DNA of 64,000 nt from Bradyrhizobium septentrionale (GCF_011516645.4 NZ_CP088285.1:310001-374000), one strand, 5' to 3'. Numbered from the stretch's first letter, positions 41,033 through 50,665 are shown. Translations and numbers: made by a program. Notes: a model not told the origin generated them from the letters alone.

Positions 41033-42577
41033 TCAGTGCATGAACTCCGGTGACGACAGGAACAGCGTGTTCCAGTCCTGCGGCGAGACCGCCTGGTCGA
41101 GGGCGGCGAGCGTGGTCGGGCTCAGCGTCTGCCTGATGGTGCTGAAGTAGAGTGCATTCATGACCTGCGGAAACGCCGGCTGGTCGACGGTATTGGGCTC
41201 GTTCGGCTTGAACAGCCCGGCCGAGCCGGAGCCGATCGCCCGCGCGATCTCGAAGCGCAGCATCATCTGCCCCGGCCCGTTCCAGGCCGTCGACAGCATC
41301 GAATAACCGTCGGGCGTCTCGTGATTGAACAGGCCTTCCGACAGCCGATTGAGCCAGCCCTGGATCGGCATCGTGTTGAGAATGACCTTGGTGTCGTAGG
41401 CGAGCCGCACCGCCGAGATCACATAGAGCACCGGATCCTTGAACTTGGCGCCATCCTTCAGCGTCGCGCTGAACTCGGGCGCGTGCACCAGCGTCGACAT
41501 CACGGCCGCGATATCGCCGTCGGTCTTCTCGAACGTCTGCGCCATACGCTGCACCAGCGCGTCGGGCGGATTGTCGGACACGAAATAGGTCGCGAGCTGC
41601 CTTGCGATATGCGTGGCGGTGGCCGGGTGACGGCAGAGGATGTCGAGGGCTTCGTCGACCTCGGCAAGGCCGCGGCCCTTGATCTGATGGCCGAGGAAGG
41701 TCTTGTCGCCATAGTCGTGGCGCGCCGGATTGAACTCGAAACCGCCTTCACGGACCAGCTGGGATTGCAGTTCCGGCTTCAGCTTCGGATCCTCCGACGC
41801 GAAGTCGACGCCGACGCCGGTGAGGATGCGCGCCAGCGCTTCGACGTCGGCCTGGGTATAGCCGGAGCCGACGCCCATGGTGTGCAGCTCCATGATCTCG
41901 CGCGCGTAGTTCTCGTTGCGGTGGCCGGCCGCGTTGTCGGCATTGTCGAGATAGCGCAGCATCACCGGATGATGCAGCGTCGCGGCGAGCAGGTCGTGGA
42001 ATTTGCCGAGCGCATGGTCGCGGATCGCGTGATCCTCGTAGTCGCCCAGCAGCACGCGGATGGTGGCCTTGTACTGGAACACGTTGAAGTGGTTGTACCA
42101 GAACCAGGTCATGCGCTCGCGCAGCTGATCCGGCGCATAGAGCGCGCGCAGGATGGTGCGGGCCGCGGCCTGCTTGACGCGATCGTTCATGCCCTGCTGA
42201 AACACCGTCTGCGCCGCCCGGCGCTGCTCGGGATCGGCGACCTGGTTGGCCGATTTGGCCTGCAAGTCGAAGGCGACCGCGATATCGAACGGAAAGCGGT
42301 GCACGTCGGGCATCGCCTCGATCTGCGCATGCACCGCCGGCGGCAGCGCGGCGTTGGCCGGGTGCAATTGCTCCTGCAGCCAGCGTTCGACGCCGACCTC
42401 GCGCAGATGCGCCGCGCTCGAGGCGTTGACGCCCCAGCTCAGGCGATCGAGCAGCGCGACGTCCTGCGCTGCGAGTTCGGCCGCCTGTGCGGGCTGGCGG
42501 CACGCCACCAGCCCGATGATTGTGCCGATCAGGAATTTCGCGACGCTCCGCGACCCGAGCGAGGCCGTGATGCTCAT
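41033..42577 (-). CDS. DUF1800 protein, secreted
   Basis: 514 residues. A leader (FLIGTIIGLVACRQPAQA) precedes DUF1800 features: LLDRLSWGVNASSAAHLREV, VERWLQEQLHP, MTWFWYNHFNVF, NENYAREIMELHTMGVGSGY and LARILTGVGVDF, then ARHDYGDKTFLGHQI. The WYNHF and NYAREIMELHT motifs are the family's best conserved. DUF1800/DUF1501 pairs are widespread, exported, and functionally unexplained. It lies 35 bases after the pseudo-caspase gene and 15 bases before DUF1501; the three look like one operon. Confidence 0.9.
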   Translation of the reverse strand: MSITASLGSRSVAKFLIGTIIGLVACRQPAQAAELAAQDVALLDRLSWGVNASSAAHLREVGVERWLQEQLHPANAALPPAVHAQIEAMPDVHRFPFDIAVAFDLQAKSANQVADPEQRRAAQTVFQQGMNDRVKQAAARTILRALYAPDQLRERMTWFWYNHFNVFQYKATIRVLLGDYEDHAIRDHALGKFHDLLAATLHHPVMLRYLDNADNAAGHRNENYAREIMELHTMGVGSGYTQADVEALARILTGVGVDFASEDPKLKPELQSQLVREGGFEFNPARHDYGDKTFLGHQIKGRGLAEVDEALDILCRHPATATHIARQLATYFVSDNPPDALVQRMAQTFEKTDGDIAAVMSTLVHAPEFSATLKDGAKFKDPVLYVISAVRLAYDTKVILNTMPIQGWLNRLSEGLFNHETPDGYSMLSTAWNGPGQMMLRFEIARAIGSGSAGLFKPNEPNTVDQPAFPQVMNALYFSTIRQTLSPTTLAALDQAVSPQDWNTLFLSSPEFMH

Positions 42578-42612
42578 GGATGCTGACCTGCCCGGCGCAT
42601 GACGTCACGCCC

Positions 42613-44889
42613 TCAGTGTTTGCACTTGCCGGGAGGACAGGCCGGCGCTGCCCGCGCCGGCGCGGGCCTCGGCGGCGGCGCTGCGCGTTGCGCCTGCACC
42701 GCAGGCCGCGGCGGCGGCGGTGCAGCACGCGGAGCCGGTGCCGGCGCCGGACGCGGCGCAACGGCTGCGGCGCGCGGCGGCGGAGCTGCGGCACGCTGCG
42801 GCGCGGGCCGCGAGACCGGTGGCGGCGACACCGCCGCACGCGCGGGTGCCGACCGCGCAGCCGGCGTCGGCCGTGCCGGTGCCGCGCGGCTCGCCGGCGA
42901 CGGCGCCGTTGCGGGCTTCACATTGCTGGTCGGCGCCGTCGCGGCATGCGAGAGCGGCTGCCTCCCCGGTTTGCCGCCGGTCGCGGGTGACGCGGGTGCG
43001 TTTGCCGCCGGGACAGCCGTGGGCTCGGCCGGAGGCGCAGGCTGCGCATTGGCAGGCGCCATCGCGGTCGCCGGCTTGCCTGGCGGGAGCGCATTCGGCT
43101 TTGCGCCGGGTTGCCCGGCGCCAGGTTGCGCCGTACCCGACTGCACGGCGCCATGCGGCGTCGCGTTGGCCGGCGCGGTCGCCGACTGCGGCAGCGGCGG
43201 GCCATTCTTCGCGCCCGGCAGAGTGTGCGCGCCCGGCGCGCCCGGTGCGGTTGGCGCGCCCATCGTATTCGGCGCAGCCGCCGCGTTCGGTGCCGCGCCT
43301 GGAGCTCCCATCGCCGCGCCTTGTGCCGGCGTCACGCCTTGCGGCGCGCCCGGCCGTGCCAGATTGGCGCGCTGCATCGCCGCCGCCGGCAGTTGCGGTG
43401 CCGCCGTCACCGGCGCGCCGCCCATCGCCGCCGTCACCCCGGCGGCATGGAGCTGCGCCGGCGTGGGGTTGGGATTGTTGATCACCGTGTTGATCACAGT
43501 CGTGTTGTGGATGTTGTTGAACACGATGTTGTTCTGCGGCGGCACGACATAGGCCGGCGCAGCGACATAGGCCGGGATCGCCACGAAGAACGGCGTCGGC
43601 AGCACGAACAGGCCGATCGGCGGCGGTGGTGGCGGCAGCACGACGAAGTCCGGCGGCGGCGGCGGCAGGAAGAACACCGGCGGCGGCGGAGGCGGCGCGA
43701 AGGCGAACAGCGGATCGGTGTAATAGAGCACCGGGCGGTCGACATAGACGATCTCGTCGGGCGGCGGCGGCGGCACATCGTAGTCCAGCACCGTGAACTG
43801 CGGCGGCGGCTCCAGCGCGGCCGACAGATAGGCGAGCCGGCGCCTTGCGTCGTAGGCATGCGGCCCGCGCGGATAACGCCGCAGATACGACCAATAAGCA
43901 TCCGGCGTGTCGGCGTTATAGGTGCGCCGCCAGGTGATGGCCTCGCGCCGCGCCGCGACGATCGCGCGCACCCGCTTGGCCAGCGGATCGGTCGGATAGG
44001 CCTGCAGATAATCCTCGTAGCCTTGCAGCGTGTCGCGCTCCAGCGCTGCGGCGTAGGCATCCTGCGCCGGGAAATCGCGGATCGGCTTGGTGCGCAGTCC
44101 GGCATCGACCTGCTGCGGCGGCGCATCCGGCTTGCGCTCGAAGAACATGAACGGCGCGTCGACCTTCTGTGCATTCCAGGGGATCTCGGCGCCCTTGGTC
44201 ATCTCGTTGACGCGCAGGCGAACGCGGTCGAACATTTCGGGCAGGGTCAGGCCGCCGGCGCGGATCATTTCCGCCAACGCCTGCGCGTAGGGCCCGTAAG
44301 GCGGCGCCCCGTCAGGCGCAACGGTGCCGGGCGCCGAGTTGAAGGCGATCAGCATCTTCGGATCGGGATCGACCAGCGCAAGGCCACCGGCCAGCGGCTG
44401 GCCTTCCTTGGCGAACGGATTGCTGCGCGCCGCATCGAGCACGATCACGCCCGCCTTGATCGGCAGCGCCGACAATTGACGGCTGTAATCCGAGATGCGG
44501 ATCGCCTCGACCGGCACGTCGGTGTCGCGGGCGATCTTGGCATCGACAGGCACGAAGTAATTCTCGCCGGTGAGCTGCACGCCGTAGCCGGCGAGATAGA
44601 CGAAGGCGACGGTGTTCGGCCCGGCGTCCTGCACCTTCTGCATAAAATCGCGGAACGACTTGCGCAGCGTCTCGCCATCGAGATCGCGGGCCCCGATGAC
44701 GTCGAAGCCGGCGGCCTGCAAGGTCTGCGCAATCAGACCGGCATCGTTGGCGGCAGTCTGCAGCGCGCCGGCCTCATAGGCGCCGTTGCCGACAACCAGC
44801 GCGAGGCGTTTCTCCTGATCCTGCGCGTGCACGGGAAGCGACGCGAGCGACACCAGACCGACAATCAATGCCCACAGAATGCGCGCCAT
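42613..44889 (-). CDS. Secreted caspase-fold (C14-like) protein lacking both catalytic residues, with long Pro/Ala-rich tail
   Basis: 758 residues. Leader ILWALIVGLVSLASLPVHAQ. Residues 27-255 follow the bacterial caspase p20 pattern: RLALVVGNGAYEAGALQTAA, NDAGLIAQTLQAAGFDV, FVYLAGYGVQLTGENYFVPV and VIVLDAARSNPFA. The catalytic His of the usual AGHG is Tyr102 and the catalytic Cys of DACR is Ala154, so it should be inactive as a peptidase. Residues 275-360 have two short YxAYL-type repeats (GYEDYLQAYPTDPLAKRVRA, AYWSYLRRYPRGPHAYDA). Then comes a proline-string region and about 280 residues of Ala/Pro/Gly low complexity ending PPGKCKH. It is the first gene of the operon with DUF1800 and DUF1501. 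Confidence 0.85.
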   Translation of the reverse strand: MARILWALIVGLVSLASLPVHAQDQEKRLALVVGNGAYEAGALQTAANDAGLIAQTLQAAGFDVIGARDLDGETLRKSFRDFMQKVQDAGPNTVAFVYLAGYGVQLTGENYFVPVDAKIARDTDVPVEAIRISDYSRQLSALPIKAGVIVLDAARSNPFAKEGQPLAGGLALVDPDPKMLIAFNSAPGTVAPDGAPPYGPYAQALAEMIRAGGLTLPEMFDRVRLRVNEMTKGAEIPWNAQKVDAPFMFFERKPDAPPQQVDAGLRTKPIRDFPAQDAYAAALERDTLQGYEDYLQAYPTDPLAKRVRAIVAARREAITWRRTYNADTPDAYWSYLRRYPRGPHAYDARRRLAYLSAALEPPPQFTVLDYDVPPPPPDEIVYVDRPVLYYTDPLFAFAPPPPPPVFFLPPPPPDFVVLPPPPPPIGLFVLPTPFFVAIPAYVAAPAYVVPPQNNIVFNNIHNTTVINTVINNPNPTPAQLHAAGVTAAMGGAPVTAAPQLPAAAMQRANLARPGAPQGVTPAQGAAMGAPGAAPNAAAAPNTMGAPTAPGAPGAHTLPGAKNGPPLPQSATAPANATPHGAVQSGTAQPGAGQPGAKPNALPPGKPATAMAPANAQPAPPAEPTAVPAANAPASPATGGKPGRQPLSHAATAPTSNVKPATAPSPASRAAPARPTPAARSAPARAAVSPPPVSRPAPQRAAAPPPRAAAVAPRPAPAPAPRAAPPPPRPAVQAQRAAPPPRPAPARAAPACPPGKCKH

Positions 44890-45083
44890 AGCGGTCGTCC
44901 CTTTGCTTCTCGAGAGTTTGCGAAACGAATGGAAATGCTACCTCTGTGAACCCGCGCTGAACAGGATTGCAGCAATTGTGGCAATCCTTGGTATGCACGC
45001 TCTCGGGCACTGGGAACCGGCTTCCCTGCCCCGCGCTATCAGGCGATATTGCGCAGATAAAACAGGCAAAAAAGGAGCACTCG

Positions 45084-45755
45084 ATGCCGATCGCCGGACA
45101 AGGCATGCTGCTGACGTCGATGGATATCGACGGCTTACACGAGGCTGAATTCAATCGCTGGTACGATCGCGAGCATCTCGAAGAACGCGTCGCCATCGAC
45201 GGATTCGCGGAAGCCCGCCGCTACGTCGCTCACGACGGCAAGCCGAAATATCTCAGCCTCTATTCGACCGCGACCTTCGACGTGCTCGAGAGCCCGGCCT
45301 ACCGCACGGCGCTCGCCAACCAGACCGACTGGTCGAAGGCCAATATCGCGCGCTTTCAGAACATGATCCGCGGCGTCGCGCGCATCACGATCAGCCGCGG
45401 CGTCGGCAGGGGCGCTGCGCTCGGTATCATCCGGCTGCGTCCGCCGGCGGACGGTGCGGACAAACTCCGCGCTGCATTGCGGGAGCAACTCGATCCGGCA
45501 TCGCGCGACCGCATCATCTCGATGCACCTGTTGGAGAACGACCCTGTGCTGTCGAAGCCGCTCACGCCGGAGGCAGCGAAGGCCGATCCCGGCGCCGGCG
45601 ACTGGTTCGTGCTGATCGACGCCACCGATGTCGGCGCGGTCCCTGCGGCCGCGGCGGCTATCACCGGCAACGCAGCCTTGAAACCGCTGGTGGTCACCAG
45701 CGGCGTCTACCGGCTGTTGTGGGATATCGCGAAGAGCGACCTTCCGCGCGGATGA
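45084..45755 (+). CDS. DUF4286/EthD-like dimeric alpha-beta barrel protein
   Basis: 223 residues. The N-terminal half GMLLTSMDIDGLHEAEFNRW then YDREHLEERVAIDGFAEARR matches the DUF4286/EthD style of ferredoxin-like domains (W/YDxEH...R...GF...R), and a second weaker ferredoxin-like half follows (GIIRLRPPADGADKLRAALR, DWFVLIDATDVGAVPAA). Members are small-molecule monooxygenase-like or unknown. ATG 45084 has AAAGGAG 6 bases upstream. It is divergent from the pseudo-caspase operon (194 bases between starts). The role is unknown. Confidence 0.7.
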   Translation: MPIAGQGMLLTSMDIDGLHEAEFNRWYDREHLEERVAIDGFAEARRYVAHDGKPKYLSLYSTATFDVLESPAYRTALANQTDWSKANIARFQNMIRGVARITISRGVGRGAALGIIRLRPPADGADKLRAALREQLDPASRDRIISMHLLENDPVLSKPLTPEAAKADPGAGDWFVLIDATDVGAVPAAAAAITGNAALKPLVVTSGVYRLLWDIAKSDLPRG

Positions 45756-45872
45756 CGGTACGTCGCGGCGGCGCACGCATGCTGCACCGCCACATGACGC
45801 GAATGAGATTAACGCTAGACGCACATCAGCCGCGCGAAAGCGGATGATCGGACAATTTAGCCTTTGCCTTCA

Positions 45873-45887
45873 CTGGAACGGCTCTAA
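45873..45887. promoter_or_regulatory. Irr-box-like inverted repeat upstream of the oxidoreductase cluster
   Basis: CTGGAAC-G-GCTCTAA read on the other strand is TTAGAGC-C-GTTCCAG, matching 11 of 14 positions of the rhizobial iron control element TTAGAAC-N-GTTCTAA. It lies about 110 bases before the start at 45997. Promoter position unproven. Confidence 0.35.
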
Positions 45888-45996
45888 TAAGATAAACCTA
45901 TGATCCAATTCAAAAACCAGAACAACGCCACGTGAGCGTTCATCGTCAACGATAAGGCCGCGCGGTCAGGCTTTTTCGCGCGGGTCAAAGGTAGGA

Positions 45997-47796
45997 ATGA
46001 AACCGACTGATATCTCGGCACCGGATTACTTTCATAAAGTAGTCGATTGCCAATGGGCCTGCCCCGCACACACCCCCGTTCCCGAGTACATCCGGTTGAT
46101 TGCTGAGGGGCGTTATAGCGACGCCTACATGATCAATTGGCAGTCCAACGTGTTCCCCGGGATCCTGGGCCGCACCTGTGACCGTCCATGCGAGCCGGCC
46201 TGCCGCCGCGGCCGCGTCGAGGAAACTCCGGTCGCGATCTGCCGCCTGAAGCGCGTCGCCGCCGACTTCAAGGACGACATCAAGCATCGGCTGCCGAAGC
46301 CGGGACCGAAGAACGGCAAGCGCATCGCGCTGGTCGGCGGCGGCCCCGCCTCGCTTGCGGTGGCGCGCGATCTGGCGCCGCTCGGCTATCACTGCAGCGT
46401 GTTCGACGGCGACGCCAAGGCCGGCGGCATGATGCGGAGCCAGATTCCAAAGTTCCGCCTGCCCGACAGCGTGATCGACGAGGAGACCGACTACGTCCTC
46501 AACATCGGTGTCGAGTTCAAGGGCGGCCAGCGCGTCGACAGCCTGAAGCAGCTTCTCGCCGAGAACTACGATGCGGTCTTTGTCGGCTCGGGCGCGCCGC
46601 GCGGCCGCGAGCTCGACATTCCCGGCCGCAAGGAGGCTGCCGCCAATATCCATATCGGGATCGAGTGGCTGGCCAACGTGTCGTTCGGCCATGTCGACAA
46701 GATCGGCCGCCGCGTCATCGTGCTCGGCGGCGGCAACACCGCGATGGATTGCTGCCGCACCGCGCGCCGCCTCGGCGGCGAGGACGTCAAGGTGATCGTG
46801 CGCTCGGGTTTCGAGGAAATGAAGGCCTCGCCCTGGGAAAAGGAAGACGCGATCCACGAGGACATCCCGATCCTCAATTTCATGGTGCCGGTGGCATTCA
46901 AGCATGTGGCGGGCAAGCTCATCGGCGTCACCTTCCAGAAGGTGCAAGCCGAGTACGACGCCAAGGGCCGCCGCAATCTGGTGCCCTCGGGCGAGCCTGA
47001 CCAGACCATTCCCTGCGACGATGTGCTCGTTGCGGTCGGCCAGGAGAATGCGTTCCCCTGGATCGAAGCCGATTGCGGCATCGAATTCGACAAGTGGCAC
47101 ATGCCGAAGGTCGACCCCAAGACGTTCGTCTCGACCAATCCCAAGGTGTTCTTCGGCGGCGACGCCGCGTTCGGGCCGAAGAACATCATCTGGGCGGTGG
47201 CGCACGGCCACGATGCCGCACTTTCCATTCACAGGATGCTGTCCGGCGAGGACATCAACGAGCGCCCGCTGCCCGAGGTGCACGTCTCCTCGCAGAAGAT
47301 GGGCATCCACGAGTGGAGCTACGACAACGACATCTCCGCCGACAAGCGCTTCAAGGTGCCGCATCGCGACAAGGTGATCGCGCTGAAGGATATCCGCGCC
47401 GAGGTCGAGCTCGGCTACGACCTCAAGCTCGCGCTCGGTGAGGCGCAGCGCTGCCTGAATTGCGACGTACAGACAGTGTTTTCCGCGCCGCTCTGCATCG
47501 AATGCGACGCCTGCGTCGACATCTGTCCGATGGACTGCATCACCTTCACCGAGAACGGTGAGGAGGATGAGCTGCGGCAACGGTTGAAAGCGCCCTCGCC
47601 GCATCACGACCAGGCGCTTTACATCGCAGAAGGCCTGAAGACTGGGCGGGTGATGGCAAAGGACGAAGACGTCTGCCTGCATTGCGGGCTGTGTGCCGAG
47701 CGCTGCCCGACCGGCGCCTGGGACATGCAGAAGTACCTCATCGATATGGTTCAAGCGGGATCAACATGTCAGTCCAAAGCCCGATCAGCAGCGTAA
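45997..47796 (+). CDS. GltD-like FAD/NAD(P) oxidoreductase with two C-terminal 4Fe-4S clusters (2-oxoacid oxidoreductase partner)
   Basis: 599 residues. An N-terminal cysteine region (CQWACPAHTPVPEY, CDRPCEPACRRG) as in glutamate synthase small subunits, an FAD site IALVGGGPASLAVA near 108, an NAD(P) site VIVLGGGNTAMDC near 240, and the second FAD motif VFFGGDAAFGPKNI. The C-terminal ferredoxin part has CIECDACVDICPMDC and CLHCGLCAERCPTGA. It would move electrons between NAD(P)H and the ferredoxin-type clusters of the two following subunits. ATG 45997 follows AAAGGTAGGA. Its end overlaps the next gene by 31 bases. Confidence 0.88.
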   Translation: MKPTDISAPDYFHKVVDCQWACPAHTPVPEYIRLIAEGRYSDAYMINWQSNVFPGILGRTCDRPCEPACRRGRVEETPVAICRLKRVAADFKDDIKHRLPKPGPKNGKRIALVGGGPASLAVARDLAPLGYHCSVFDGDAKAGGMMRSQIPKFRLPDSVIDEETDYVLNIGVEFKGGQRVDSLKQLLAENYDAVFVGSGAPRGRELDIPGRKEAAANIHIGIEWLANVSFGHVDKIGRRVIVLGGGNTAMDCCRTARRLGGEDVKVIVRSGFEEMKASPWEKEDAIHEDIPILNFMVPVAFKHVAGKLIGVTFQKVQAEYDAKGRRNLVPSGEPDQTIPCDDVLVAVGQENAFPWIEADCGIEFDKWHMPKVDPKTFVSTNPKVFFGGDAAFGPKNIIWAVAHGHDAALSIHRMLSGEDINERPLPEVHVSSQKMGIHEWSYDNDISADKRFKVPHRDKVIALKDIRAEVELGYDLKLALGEAQRCLNCDVQTVFSAPLCIECDACVDICPMDCITFTENGEEDELRQRLKAPSPHHDQALYIAEGLKTGRVMAKDEDVCLHCGLCAERCPTGAWDMQKYLIDMVQAGSTCQSKARSAA

Positions 47797-49613
47797 ACGA
47801 CTTCGTCGTCCGTTTCGCCAACGTCAACGGTTCGGGCTCGGCTTCCGCCAACGAGCTGTTCGCGCGCTCGATCCTGCGCCACGGCGTGCCGGTCAGCCCG
47901 CGCAACATCTTCCCCTCCAACATCCAGGGCCTGCCGACCTGGTATGAGGTGCGCGTCACCGAGGAAGGCCATCTCGGCGCCCGCGGCGGCGTCGACATGA
48001 TGGTGGCGATGAACCCGCAGACCTGGGACAAGGACGTCGCCTCGATCGAGCCCGGCGGCTATCTGTTCTACGATTCGACCAAGCCGATGCCGACGTCGAA
48101 ATTCCGCGAGGACATCACCGTCATCGGCGTGCCGCTGACCGCGATCACCAACTCGACCTACACCGATCCGCGGCAGCGCCAGCTGTTCAAGAACATCATC
48201 TATCTCGGCGCGCTCTGTGCGTTGCTCGACCTCGACCCCAAGCTGGTCGAGCAGCTGATCGGCGAGCAGTACAAGGGCAAGGAGAAGCTGCTTTCTTCCA
48301 ACGTCCATGCGCTGCATCTCGGCCGCGACTGGGCGCTGCAGAACCTGAAGTGCCCGACCGGGCTGCGGGTGAAGAAGTCCGACAAGGTCGGCGACCGCAT
48401 CTTCATCGAGGGCAACAGCGCGGCCGCGCTCGGCGCCGTCTACGGCGGCGCCACCGTGTGCGCCTGGTATCCGATCACGCCGTCATCGTCGGTGGCGGAG
48501 GCCTTCACCAGCCACTGCAAGAAGTATCGCCACGATCCCGAGACCGGCAAGGCGAAATACGCCATCGTGCAGGGCGAGGACGAGCTCGCCTCGATCGGCA
48601 TCGTGATCGGCGCCTCCTGGAACGGCGCGCGGGCCTTCACCGCGACCTCGGGCCCGGGCATCTCGCTGATGACCGAGTTCATCGGCCTGTCCTATTTCGC
48701 CGAGATCCCGGCCGTGATCATGAACATCCAGCGCGCCGGCCCCTCGACGGGCATGCCGACCCGCACGCAGCAATGCGACGTGATCGCCTGCGCCTATGCC
48801 TCGCACGGCGACACCAAGCACGTGCTGCTGTTCCCGGAAGATCCGGCCGAGGCGTTCGAGTTCGCCGCCGCCGCCTTCGATCTCGCCGAGCGGCTGCAGA
48901 CCACGATCTTCCTGATGCTCGATCTCGACATCGGCATGAACCACCGGCTGTGCCGCCCGCTGAAGTGGGATGACGCAAGGCAGTACGACCGTGGCAAGGT
49001 GATGACCGCGGAGATGCTCGAGGAAGGCCGCGACTTCGGCCGCTATCTCGACGTCGACGGCGACGGCATCCCCTATCGGACCTATCCCGGTACGCATCCG
49101 ACCAAGGGATCCTACTTCACCCGCGGCACGTCGCGCGACCGCTACGCGCGCTATTCCGAGGAAGGCGCCGTCTACGCCGACAACATGCAGCGCCTGGTGC
49201 GCAAGTTCGAGACCGCGCAGGACATGGTGCCGCGGCCGCTGCAGGCCAATGCGGCGAAGCCGACCAAATGCGGCGTGATCTATTTCGGCTCGACCTCGCC
49301 CGCGATGGACGAGGCGATCGGAATCCTGGAGTCGCGCGGCCATCAGCTCGACCGCATGCGCATCCGCGCCTTCCCGTTCCACTCCAGCGTCGCGAGCTTC
49401 ATCGCCGATCACGACTTCGTCTATGTGGTCGAGCAGAACCGCGACGCGCAGCTCCGCCAGCTGATCGTCAACGAGAACGGCATCGACCCTGTGCGGCTGG
49501 TGCCGATCCTGCACTATGACGGCACGCCGATCACCGCGCGCTTCATCGCCAATTCGATCGGCGACCATCAGGATCATCTCAAGGTGACCCCTCTCCGCAA
49601 GGCCGTGACATGA
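47766..49613 (+). CDS. korA: 2-oxoacid:acceptor oxidoreductase, fused gamma/alpha subunit (KorA-like)
   Basis: 615 residues. The gamma-type domain comes first (SGSASANELFARSILRHGVP, PTWYEVRVTEEGHLGARGGV), then the alpha domain (CAWYPITPSSSVAEAFTSHC, IVQGEDELASIGIVIGASWN, GARAFTATSGPGISLMTEFI). YPITPSS is the family signature. With KorB it oxidatively decarboxylates a 2-oxoacid (2-oxoglutarate most likely) with CoA, reducing ferredoxin or, through the upstream flavoprotein, NADP+. ATG 47766 is 31 bases inside the previous gene; the next gene overlaps by four bases. Substrate choice between 2-oxoglutarate and other oxoacids is not settled by sequence. Confidence 0.85.
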   Translation: MSVQSPISSVNDFVVRFANVNGSGSASANELFARSILRHGVPVSPRNIFPSNIQGLPTWYEVRVTEEGHLGARGGVDMMVAMNPQTWDKDVASIEPGGYLFYDSTKPMPTSKFREDITVIGVPLTAITNSTYTDPRQRQLFKNIIYLGALCALLDLDPKLVEQLIGEQYKGKEKLLSSNVHALHLGRDWALQNLKCPTGLRVKKSDKVGDRIFIEGNSAAALGAVYGGATVCAWYPITPSSSVAEAFTSHCKKYRHDPETGKAKYAIVQGEDELASIGIVIGASWNGARAFTATSGPGISLMTEFIGLSYFAEIPAVIMNIQRAGPSTGMPTRTQQCDVIACAYASHGDTKHVLLFPEDPAEAFEFAAAAFDLAERLQTTIFLMLDLDIGMNHRLCRPLKWDDARQYDRGKVMTAEMLEEGRDFGRYLDVDGDGIPYRTYPGTHPTKGSYFTRGTSRDRYARYSEEGAVYADNMQRLVRKFETAQDMVPRPLQANAAKPTKCGVIYFGSTSPAMDEAIGILESRGHQLDRMRIRAFPFHSSVASFIADHDFVYVVEQNRDAQLRQLIVNENGIDPVRLVPILHYDGTPITARFIANSIGDHQDHLKVTPLRKAVT

Positions 49614-50665
49614 CCTACATTGCAAAGCCGAAGTTTCATCATCCTGGCCTGAAGAAGAACGAGCTGGGCTATACCCATCGCGATTACGAGGGGAAGATCT
49701 CGACCCTGTGCGCCGGCTGCGGCCACGATTCGATCACCGCCTCGATCATCGAGGCCTGCTACGAGCTCTCGATCGAGCCGCACCGGGTGGCGAAGATCTC
49801 CGGCATCGGCTGCTCGTCGAAGACGCCGGACTATTTCCTCGGCAATTCGCACGGCTTCAACTCGGTGCATGGCCGCATGCCGTCGGTGTTGACCGGCGCC
49901 AACCTCGCCAACCGCGACCTGATCTATCTCGGCGTTTCCGGTGACGGCGATTCCGCCTCGATCGGCTTCGGCCAGTTCGCGCATTCGATCCGGCGCGCCG
50001 TCAACATGACCTACATCGTCGAGAACAACGGCGTGTACGGCCTGACCAAGGGCCAGTTCTCGGCGACCGCCGACCGCGGCTCGAAGTCCAAGAAGGGCGT
50101 CACCAACACCGACAACGCGATCGACCTGGTCGCAATCGCGCTGCAGCTCGGCGCCACCTTCGTGGCGCGCAGCTTCTCCGGCGACAAGACCCAGCTGGTG
50201 CCGCTGATCGCGGCCGCCATTCGCCACAAGGGCGCCTCCTTCATCGACGTGATCAGCCCCTGCATAGCCTTCAACAACCACGCCGGCTCGACCAAGAGTT
50301 TTGACTATGTCCGCGAGCACAATGACGCGGTGAACCGCCTCGACGTGCTGGTCGGCCGCGAGCCGATCAGCGTCGACTACGCGCCCGGCACGGTGCAGGT
50401 GGTCGAGCAGCATGACGGCACGCGGCTCGCGCTGCGCAAGCTCGACGCCGACTACGATCCGCACGACCGGCTCGGAGCACAGACCTTCCTGCAGAAGCAT
50501 GCGGCCAAGGGCCAGATCGTCACCGGTCTGCTCTATGTCGATCCGGATGCCGAGGATCTGCACACCCATCTCGACACCGTCGAAACCCCGCTCAACACGA
50601 TGGACGAACAGGCGCTGTGCCCCGGTTCGGCCGTGCTGGACAAGATCAACGCCAGCCTACGCTGA
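49610..50665 (+). CDS. korB: 2-oxoacid:acceptor oxidoreductase, thiamine-diphosphate beta subunit (KorB-like)
   Basis: 351 residues. LCAGCGHDSITASIIEACYE and SGIGCSSKTPDYF hold the cluster cysteines; the thiamine diphosphate motif is GDGDSASIGFGQFAHSIRRA...NNGVYGLTKGQFS. ATG 49610 overlaps the korA stop as ATGA. The three genes form a tightly overlapping operon, which fits a complex in the style of the 2-oxoglutarate:NADP+ oxidoreductase known from Azoarcus/Thauera. Confidence 0.88.
   Translation: MTYIAKPKFHHPGLKKNELGYTHRDYEGKISTLCAGCGHDSITASIIEACYELSIEPHRVAKISGIGCSSKTPDYFLGNSHGFNSVHGRMPSVLTGANLANRDLIYLGVSGDGDSASIGFGQFAHSIRRAVNMTYIVENNGVYGLTKGQFSATADRGSKSKKGVTNTDNAIDLVAIALQLGATFVARSFSGDKTQLVPLIAAAIRHKGASFIDVISPCIAFNNHAGSTKSFDYVREHNDAVNRLDVLVGREPISVDYAPGTVQVVEQHDGTRLALRKLDADYDPHDRLGAQTFLQKHAAKGQIVTGLLYVDPDAEDLHTHLDTVETPLNTMDEQALCPGSAVLDKINASLR

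Noticed and set aside
42640..43450. Possible tandem DNA repeat or CRISPR in the Pro/Ala-rich tail
   Set aside because: Low-complexity GCN/CCN codons without a fixed repeat unit or spacers.
43111..44949. 612-codon Arg-rich frame opposite the pseudo-caspase gene
   Set aside because: Typical shadow of GC-rich codons, no motif; the minus-strand frame has a leader and family motifs.
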